Below, piece after piece: positions 5,518 to 10,311 of a stretch of 10,311 nucleotides of DNA. Position 1 is the stretch's first letter. Every line of letters begins with the position of its first letter. Source of the DNA: an uncultured Eubacteriales bacterium (GTDB lineage: Bacteria; Bacillota; Clostridia; Lachnospirales; Lachnospiraceae); NCBI GenBank assembly GCA_900313775.1, contig OMSP01000177.1, positions 1 to 10,311 of the forward strand. The letters are read 5' to 3'. The notes under the pieces are model-generated. The model was not told the origin of the DNA, searched no databases, and was given only the letters and a program-made list of their open reading frames with translations. The position numbers and the translations under genes are program-made.

Positions 5518-6575
5518 GTACGATCCGGATCGACACGACAACTCCATATGAGGTGATGATAGGATCGGGGATATTGAAAGACCTGGGAGAAGTCATCAGG
5601 CGGGAGATCCCGAAGGCGGAGTCCGCAGCAGTTGTGACAGATACCAATGTATCCGGGTATTATCTGCAGACTGCCCTTGATAGTCTGAATGCGGCGGGAC
5701 TGCGTGCAGTGAGCTTTGAGTTGCCTGCCGGGGAGCAGAGCAAGAATTTCGCGGTCTACGAGGAGGTCCTGAGTTTTCTGGCACAGGAGAAGATCACCAG
5801 AAGCGATGCGGTAATTGCGCTCGGCGGAGGAGTGGCAGGCGATCTGGCCGGTTTTGCGGCGGCGACCTATCTGCGCGGGATCGCCTGTGTGCAGGTGCCG
5901 ACTTCGCTGCTCGCCATGGTGGATTCTTCGGTAGGCGGCAAGACCGCGATCGATCTGCCGGAGGGGAAAAACCTGGTCGGAGCTTTTTATCAGCCGCGTG
6001 CAGTGCTCTGTGATGTAAAGACTCTGGATACGCTGCCTGAGGATGTTTTCCGTGACGGCTGTGCTGAAGTCATCAAATACGGGATCTTATCGAGTCCCGA
6101 ACTGTTTATGCATCTGACAAAAAACGGGAGAGGATTTGACCGCATTTCCGTGATCGAAGAATGCGTCCGGATCAAAGCTGATGTTGTCGCTGAAGATGAG
6201 AGAGACAACGGGGTGAGGCAGACTCTCAATCTCGGTCATACCTTCGGACATGCTGTTGAGGCAGAGAGTGATTACGAGTTGTCACACGGGCAGGCTGTTG
6301 CCGTCGGTATGGCTATGATCGTACGTGCAGGCAGCCGGTTCGGTATTACCGGTGAATCATGCCGGGATCGTGTGCTGGAATGCCTGAAGATATTTGGTCT
6401 GCCGGTTTCAGTGGACAAGCAAGCCTCGGAACTGCTGCCCTATGTCATGAAGGATAAAAAGCGCAGGGGTTCGCAGATCAGCCTGATCGTTCCGAAGGAC
6501 ATCGGAGACTGCGTGATCATGCCTGCGTCTCTCGAAGAAGCCGGAGTTTGGTTGAAAGCGGGGTGCGGCGAATGA
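5514..6575 (+). CDS. aroB: 3-dehydroquinate synthase
   Basis: A 353-residue NAD+- and metal-dependent enzyme that cyclises DAHP to 3-dehydroquinate, the second shikimate step. Landmarks are the nucleotide-binding GGGVAGDLAGFAAATYLRG (104-122), PTSLLAMVDSSVGGKTAID (129-147), AEVIKYG (184-190) and NLGHTFGHAVE (239-249). Metal ligands E185, H242 and H258 (SHGQAVAVGM) are present, as is the late DKKRRG basic segment (314-319). Length and motif order match the AroB family without truncation. Its ATG overlaps the tyrA stop by ATGA, and its own stop overlaps the aroA start in the same way. GAGGGAG near 5496-5502 serves as a ribosome site inside tyrA. Confidence 0.96.
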   Translation: MSTIRIDTTTPYEVMIGSGILKDLGEVIRREIPKAESAAVVTDTNVSGYYLQTALDSLNAAGLRAVSFELPAGEQSKNFAVYEEVLSFLAQEKITRSDAVIALGGGVAGDLAGFAAATYLRGIACVQVPTSLLAMVDSSVGGKTAIDLPEGKNLVGAFYQPRAVLCDVKTLDTLPEDVFRDGCAEVIKYGILSSPELFMHLTKNGRGFDRISVIEECVRIKADVVAEDERDNGVRQTLNLGHTFGHAVEAESDYELSHGQAVAVGMAMIVRAGSRFGITGESCRDRVLECLKIFGLPVSVDKQASELLPYVMKDKKRRGSQISLIVPKDIGDCVIMPASLEEAGVWLKAGCGE

Positions 6576-7825
6576 TCACAACGATCGAACCAAAAAAACT
6601 ATGCGGAACTGTAGAGGCTGTCGCATCGAAATCACAGGCGCACCGGGCACTGTTCCTCGCAGCTGTATCTGACAGACCGACCAGGATCTTCTGCAACAAT
6701 ATTTCAGAGGATATCGAGGCGACTCTGAGAGCAGTCGGGGCGATGGGAGCTCATGTAAACAGAGAAGATGGATCGATCCTGATCGATCCGGTCAGTTTCG
6801 GATCTGCTGAGAGAACACTTCAGCGTCTGGATTGCGGAGAGAGCGGCACGACGCTGCGCTTTATCCTGCCGATGATCGGCGCGCTGAACGGTATCATAGA
6901 GATCCGCACGCACGGGCGGCTTATGAACCGGCCGATATACGGTCTGACCAGTGAACTCTCACGTCACGGCATGTCCGTTGATCAGACGGGTATTTCCATC
7001 GAAGTTATCGGAAGGCTGACCGGCGGCACTTTTGAGCTGCCGGGCAATGTGTCCTCGCAGTTCGTCTCGGCTCTGCTAATGGCGCTGCCTCTTCTGGATG
7101 AGCCTAGCGAGCTGATAATCGACGGACCTGTGTCCTCAGGGGCATATGTAGATATGACGCTTGTGATGATGGAGCGTTTCGGGGTATCGGTGCAGAAGGA
7201 AGGAGACCGTTATCTCATCGAACCTGTCGAAAGATACCGGTCGCCCGGTGAAATCATCGTAGAAGGAGACTGGTCGGCTGCGGCATTCTGGGTGGCAGCC
7301 GATGCGATCGGATCTGAAATAAATATAACCGGTCTCAATGCATCATCGATACAGGGCGACAGCGATGTCCGCGATCTGATCGATCGTATAAAGGCGGGTA
7401 ATGCCCGTATTGACATAGATGCTGTCCCTGATCTGCTGCCGGCGCTCGCAGTGGTCGCGGCAGTAACGGAAGGACCGACAAGCTTTGTGAACGCTGCCAG
7501 ACTGCGTGATAAAGAGAGCGACAGACTGGAGAGCACAGCAGCTATGATCAGGGCTCTGGGAGGCTCCTGCGAGCTCACGGAGGACAGCCTGACGGTGCGG
7601 GGCAGTGCAAACGGTCGTCTGAACGGCGGCCGTGTAGATGCCGCCGGCGATCACAGGATCGCGATGAGCGCGGCAGTGGCGGCGTCCGTATGTGAAGGTG
7701 AGGTCACGATCACCGGAGCGGAGACTGTGGCAAAGTCCTATCCCCGGTTCTGGGAAGATTATGAGGCTCTCGGAGGGAGCATACGTGAGTCATTTGAAGA
7801 GACAGTAAAATGCAGAGATTTCTGA
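6572..7825 (+). CDS. aroA: 3-phosphoshikimate 1-carboxyvinyltransferase (EPSP synthase)
   Basis: A 417-residue enzyme that transfers enolpyruvyl from PEP to shikimate-3-phosphate. Motifs in order: SKSQAHRA (19-26), LDCGESGTTLRF (86-97), RPIYGL (120-125), GNVSSQFVSALL (158-169), EGDWSAAAFW (231-240), VPDLLPALA (285-293), RDKESDR (312-318), DHRIAM (360-365) and KSYPRFW (388-394). The catalytic Asp and Glu correspond to D286 and E315. Glu90 replaces the Asn of the common GNSGTT motif; this variant resembles other clostridial sequences. I chose the ATG at 6572, which overlaps the aroB stop by ATGA and follows GGGGTG. A TTG at 6548 would add eight unconserved residues. Shikimate kinase, which makes the substrate, is not in the window. 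Confidence 0.95.
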   Translation: MITTIEPKKLCGTVEAVASKSQAHRALFLAAVSDRPTRIFCNNISEDIEATLRAVGAMGAHVNREDGSILIDPVSFGSAERTLQRLDCGESGTTLRFILPMIGALNGIIEIRTHGRLMNRPIYGLTSELSRHGMSVDQTGISIEVIGRLTGGTFELPGNVSSQFVSALLMALPLLDEPSELIIDGPVSSGAYVDMTLVMMERFGVSVQKEGDRYLIEPVERYRSPGEIIVEGDWSAAAFWVAADAIGSEINITGLNASSIQGDSDVRDLIDRIKAGNARIDIDAVPDLLPALAVVAAVTEGPTSFVNAARLRDKESDRLESTAAMIRALGGSCELTEDSLTVRGSANGRLNGGRVDAAGDHRIAMSAAVAASVCEGEVTITGAETVAKSYPRFWEDYEALGGSIRESFEETVKCRDF

Positions 7826-7850
7826 AACACTGTAAAACGGGTGATGATCC

Positions 7851-8861
7851 ATGCATAATACCATTGGTGATAAATATCAACTGACGGTCTTCGGCGCATC
7901 GCACGCGGAGGAGATCGGGGTCGAGATCCGCGGTCTTCCGGTCGGGTTCAAGATCGACAAGGAGATACTGCAGGCCTTCATGGCAAGGCGTGCACCCGGT
8001 CAGGGACCGCATGCGACTTCGCGCAGCGAGGCTGATGAAGTCATTTTCAAAGAGGGAGTGACTGAGGACGGACGCATCAGCGCCGGCAAGATCATTGCCG
8101 TTATCAGAAATACAGATGTGCGCCGCAAAGACTATGAAGACATCAGGTGCGTTCCGCGACCCGGACACGCCGATTACACAGCCCGTCTGCGCTACGGAGA
8201 GGATCTCGATATGTCAGGAGGAGGAGCGTTTTCCGGACGCATGACGGCGCCGCTGTGCATAGCCGGCGGTATCGCTCTGCAGATCCTGGCTGCACTCGGT
8301 GTTTCTGTCCGTGCCAAAGCGGATATGATCGGCGGCGAGACAGAATCTGAGCGGATGAGTGAGGCCATCGAAGCGGCTGCAGCAGAGGGCGACAGTGTAG
8401 GCGGGATCATATCCTGTGAAGCGACGGGTGTGCCTGCCGGGATCGGAGATCCGATGTTCGACGGCATTGAGAATAAGATCGCCCGGATCGCCTTCGGTAT
8501 ACCGGCCGTCAAAGGAATAGAATTCGGCTCAGGATTTGCGGCTGCAGCCATGCGCGGAAGTGAACACAACGATGCGTTTTATTATGATGAGGACGGGTGT
8601 GTACGCACGCGCAGCAATCACAGCGGAGGCATCCTCGGAGGGATCACGGACGGCATGCCCGTATCGTTCCGGGTGGCAGTGAAGCCGACGCCCTCGATCG
8701 CTAAGGAACAGGAGAGTGTCGACCTGCAGGCGAAAGGGACAGCCAGACTTACAATACAGGGACGACATGATCCATGTATCGTACCGCGTGCTGTGCCCGT
8801 TGTGGAGGCGGCCTGTGCCTGTGCGCTTTTGGATGTGATCGTTGAGGACAAAATGAGGTGA
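7851..8861 (+). CDS. aroC: Chorismate synthase
   Basis: A 336-residue enzyme that makes chorismate from EPSP by a trans-1,4-elimination needing reduced FMN. Active-site histidines H18 (GASHAEE) and H106 (RPGHADYT, 103-110) are both kept. Other motifs are RRAPGQG (46-52), SRSEADEV (57-64), SGGGAFSGR (122-130), GGITDGMP (263-270), KPTPSI (278-283) and RHDPCIVPRAVPVVEA (305-320). Two features are unusual: the usual FGESHG around the first histidine reads FGASHA, and the protein is somewhat shorter than the common 350-390 residues. The GGGxFSGR form instead of GGGRSS is shared with clostridial enzymes. GGGTGAT at 7839-7845 precedes the ATG, 25 bases after aroA. No frameshift is seen, so I judge it functional. 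Confidence 0.92.
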   Translation: MHNTIGDKYQLTVFGASHAEEIGVEIRGLPVGFKIDKEILQAFMARRAPGQGPHATSRSEADEVIFKEGVTEDGRISAGKIIAVIRNTDVRRKDYEDIRCVPRPGHADYTARLRYGEDLDMSGGGAFSGRMTAPLCIAGGIALQILAALGVSVRAKADMIGGETESERMSEAIEAAAAEGDSVGGIISCEATGVPAGIGDPMFDGIENKIARIAFGIPAVKGIEFGSGFAAAAMRGSEHNDAFYYDEDGCVRTRSNHSGGILGGITDGMPVSFRVAVKPTPSIAKEQESVDLQAKGTARLTIQGRHDPCIVPRAVPVVEAACACALLDVIVEDKMR

Positions 8862-8865
8862 GAAT

Positions 8866-9153
8866 ATGAATCTGAAAGAACTGCGGCAGCAGATCGATGA
8901 GATCGACGAGCAGATCGTGCCTTTGTTTATCGAACGGATGAAGGTGAGTGGTGAGATCGCGAGGGTCAAGCATGCGGAGGGACAGGCGGTCTTTGATCCG
9001 CAGCGTGAAAAAGTGAAGATAGAAGAGATAGAGCGCCTGGCGGGAGAAGAGTGGAAGAATGACGCGAAGAAGCTGTATTCGGTCATGATGGAACTCTCGC
9101 GCGGATACCAGAGAAGACTGGGAGTGGAACTGATATGGAAGCATACGGACTGA
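8866..9153 (+). CDS. Free-standing chorismate mutase, AroQ class
   Basis: A 95-residue all-helical domain that rearranges chorismate to prephenate, the branch step for Tyr and Phe. Compared with the E. coli P-protein mutase domain, the active-site set is all present: R7, R24, K35, D44, R47, E48, S78 and Q82. The opening LKELRQQIDEIDEQIVPL is typical of the family. Nothing is fused to it: prephenate dehydratase and DAHP synthase domains, common partners, are absent. GAGGTGAG a few bases before the ATG overlaps the end of aroC, four bases away. Its last 19 bases overlap the start of aroE. I leave the symbol empty because aroQ is also used for the type II dehydroquinase downstream. Confidence 0.92.
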   Translation: MNLKELRQQIDEIDEQIVPLFIERMKVSGEIARVKHAEGQAVFDPQREKVKIEEIERLAGEEWKNDAKKLYSVMMELSRGYQRRLGVELIWKHTD

Positions 9154-9896
9154 TCGGTCAGAAATTGTCCCATAGTTTGTCGCCGCAGATCCACGCCTTA
9201 TTCGGCAATCACCAGTATGAGTGCTATGAGGTGAAGCCGGAAAGGCTGAAGACTTTCCTGCGCGACACGCCTCTTGCGGGAATGAATGTGACGATCCCTT
9301 ACAAGATCTCCGTGATCCAGTATTGCAACGTGCTGTCCGAGACCGCTCGCAAAGTCGGCTCCGTCAACACGATGGTGAGAGAACACGACGGCTGGCGTGG
9401 ATATAATACAGACTATGACGGTTTCAAATATCTTGTGACAGGCACAGCCGGATATGACCCGGAGGGAAAGAAGGCTGCCATACTCGGAAACGGCGGGGCG
9501 GCCCGTGCTGTGCGGGCTGTTCTGCACGACCTCGGCGCGGCTGAGATCGTGACAGTTTCGCGCCGCGGGCCGGTCACCTATGACGACAGCAGGGCTTACG
9601 CCGACGCTGATCTCGTCGTCCAGACGACGCCTGTCGGTATGTATCCCGAAGACGGCAGGTCTGTGATCAGTCTGGATGTATTCGACAGACCCGAGGCAGT
9701 CTTTGATCTCATCTACAATCCGATGAGGACGAGTATATGGAGCGAGGCCAGAGAGCGCGGTATCACAGCTGAAAACGGTCTGTCGATGCTCGTGTATCAG
9801 GCTGCCAGGGCGGAAGAGATATACACCGGTAAAACGATCAGTGACGAACAGGTCACCGATGTTATCTTCAAGATGGCAGGACAGATGGAAGGATAG
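9135..9896 (+). CDS. aroE: Shikimate dehydrogenase (NADP-dependent)
   Basis: A 253-residue enzyme reducing 3-dehydroshikimate to shikimate. Seen are the shikimate-binding KLSHSLSP (10-17), GMNVTIPYK (49-57) with catalytic K57, GSVNT (75-79) and NTDYDGF (91-97) with the second catalytic residue D93. The cofactor-binding loop GNGGAARAV (118-126), then TTPVGMYP (164-171) and NGLSMLVYQAA (214-224) complete the family pattern. SRR at 142-144 after the second Rossmann strand fits NADP(H). At 253 residues it is slightly short. The ATG lies 19 bases inside the chorismate mutase gene, with GGGAG near 9120; no later start would keep the first motif, so the overlap is real. Standard AroE is favoured over quinate dehydrogenase by context. 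Confidence 0.94.
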   Translation: MEAYGLIGQKLSHSLSPQIHALFGNHQYECYEVKPERLKTFLRDTPLAGMNVTIPYKISVIQYCNVLSETARKVGSVNTMVREHDGWRGYNTDYDGFKYLVTGTAGYDPEGKKAAILGNGGAARAVRAVLHDLGAAEIVTVSRRGPVTYDDSRAYADADLVVQTTPVGMYPEDGRSVISLDVFDRPEAVFDLIYNPMRTSIWSEARERGITAENGLSMLVYQAARAEEIYTGKTISDEQVTDVIFKMAGQMEG

Positions 9897-9900
9897 GATT

Positions 9901-10311
9901 ATGAAGCTATTGATCATCAACGGCCCCAATCTGAATATGCTCGGCATCCGTGAACCTGATATCTACGGAAAAGAGGACTACCCGTCTCTCTGCGATCACT
10001 GTGAGAGGGCCTGTAAGGCTCTGGGAGCGGATTGCGATATAGTGCAGTCCAATCACGAAGGCGAACTGGTGGATATCATTCAGAACGCGCTCGGAGCCTA
10101 TGACGGTATCGTGATCAACCCGGCGGCTTACACACATACGTCGGTCGCTATCCTTGATGCCTTAAAAGCGGTCGGTCTGCCGGCAGTCGAGGTGCATCTG
10201 AGCAAGGTTAGCGAGAGAGAAGACTTCCGGAAGATATCTTATGTTGGTATGGCCTGCGAGAAGACTTTTTCGGGGCTCGGTTTTGAAGGGTATACTGAGG
10301 CGATCCGTTAC
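9901..10311 (+). CDS. aroQ: 3-dehydroquinate dehydratase, type II (cut by window end)
   Basis: 137 codons are open to the window edge with no stop. The protein starts MKLLIINGPNLNMLGIREP, the hallmark of the small dodecameric type II dehydroquinase that dehydrates 3-dehydroquinate to 3-dehydroshikimate. The catalytic tyrosine lies in EPDIYG (Y22), followed by QSNHEGELVDIIQ (50-62), NPAAYTHTSVAILDA (73-87) with the active-site histidine, and VEVHLS (95-100). Family members run to about 140-150 residues, so only the last few codons are missing. The ATG is four bases after the aroE stop, with AAGGA at 9889-9893. It fills the step between aroB and aroE. Shikimate kinase and prephenate dehydratase may follow beyond the window. 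Confidence 0.93.
   Translation, partial: MKLLIINGPNLNMLGIREPDIYGKEDYPSLCDHCERACKALGADCDIVQSNHEGELVDIIQNALGAYDGIVINPAAYTHTSVAILDALKAVGLPAVEVHLSKVSEREDFRKISYVGMACEKTFSGLGFEGYTEAIRY

Noticed and set aside
6548..6571. Upstream TTG start for aroA
   Set aside because: ATG 6572 gives the ATGA overlap seen at other junctions of this operon and matches the usual N-terminal length.
1..10311. Mobile elements, CRISPR arrays, tRNA or rRNA genes
   Set aside because: No transposase-like product, terminal inverted repeats, regularly spaced repeats or tRNA-like folds were noticed; gene order and base use look like core chromosome.

Overview
The window is a 10.3-kb stretch of bacterial chromosome with every confident gene on the + strand. 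Gene content and order (an IscR-type Rrf2 regulator followed by cysteine desulfurase, IscU scaffold and MnmA, then an aro operon headed by a type I-beta DAHP synthase), the strong AGGAGG-like ribosome sites and a TTG start point to a Bacillota member, most likely a Clostridia-class anaerobe of moderate GC. The species cannot be named from the sequence. No mobile element, CRISPR array, tRNA or rRNA is visible.

Left block (about 1-3319): iscR, iscS, iscU and mnmA. IscR is expected to sense Fe-S status and control the operon. IscS takes sulfur from cysteine, IscU assembles clusters, and MnmA uses IscS-derived sulfur for 2-thiolation of U34 in tRNA. The upstream promoter is cut by the window edge, but a -10-like box and a small dyad at the expected transcription start are visible.

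Middle (3320-3685): a 366-base gap, more AT-rich towards its right end, that holds the most interesting element. It has a good sigma-A-type promoter, then a 17-codon leader ORF with its own AGGAG site that encodes MNRSVIFANAYSYYYYS (5 Tyr in the last 7 residues). Next come three mutually exclusive RNA pairings: a 12-bp hairpin formed by the Tyr codons with the segment just after them, an antiterminator, and an 11-bp intrinsic terminator with a U-tract. This is the layout of a ribosome-stalling, leader-peptide attenuator responding to charged tRNA-Tyr. No T-box, the more usual clostridial solution, was found. A possible 42-codon membrane-protein ORF ends on the leader start codon in a TAATG overlap and is only weakly supported.

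Right block (3686-10311): a tightly packed aromatic amino acid operon of DAHP synthase (aroF), prephenate dehydrogenase (tyrA), aroB, aroA, aroC, a free-standing chorismate mutase, aroE and a type II dehydroquinase (aroQ, cut by the window end). Several junctions are ATGA overlaps. Together they run from PEP plus erythrose-4-phosphate to chorismate (shikimate kinase is not in the window) and on through prephenate to 4-hydroxyphenylpyruvate, the tyrosine precursor. Tyrosine would therefore act twice: on transcription through the leader, and probably on the first enzyme through its N-terminal regulatory domain.
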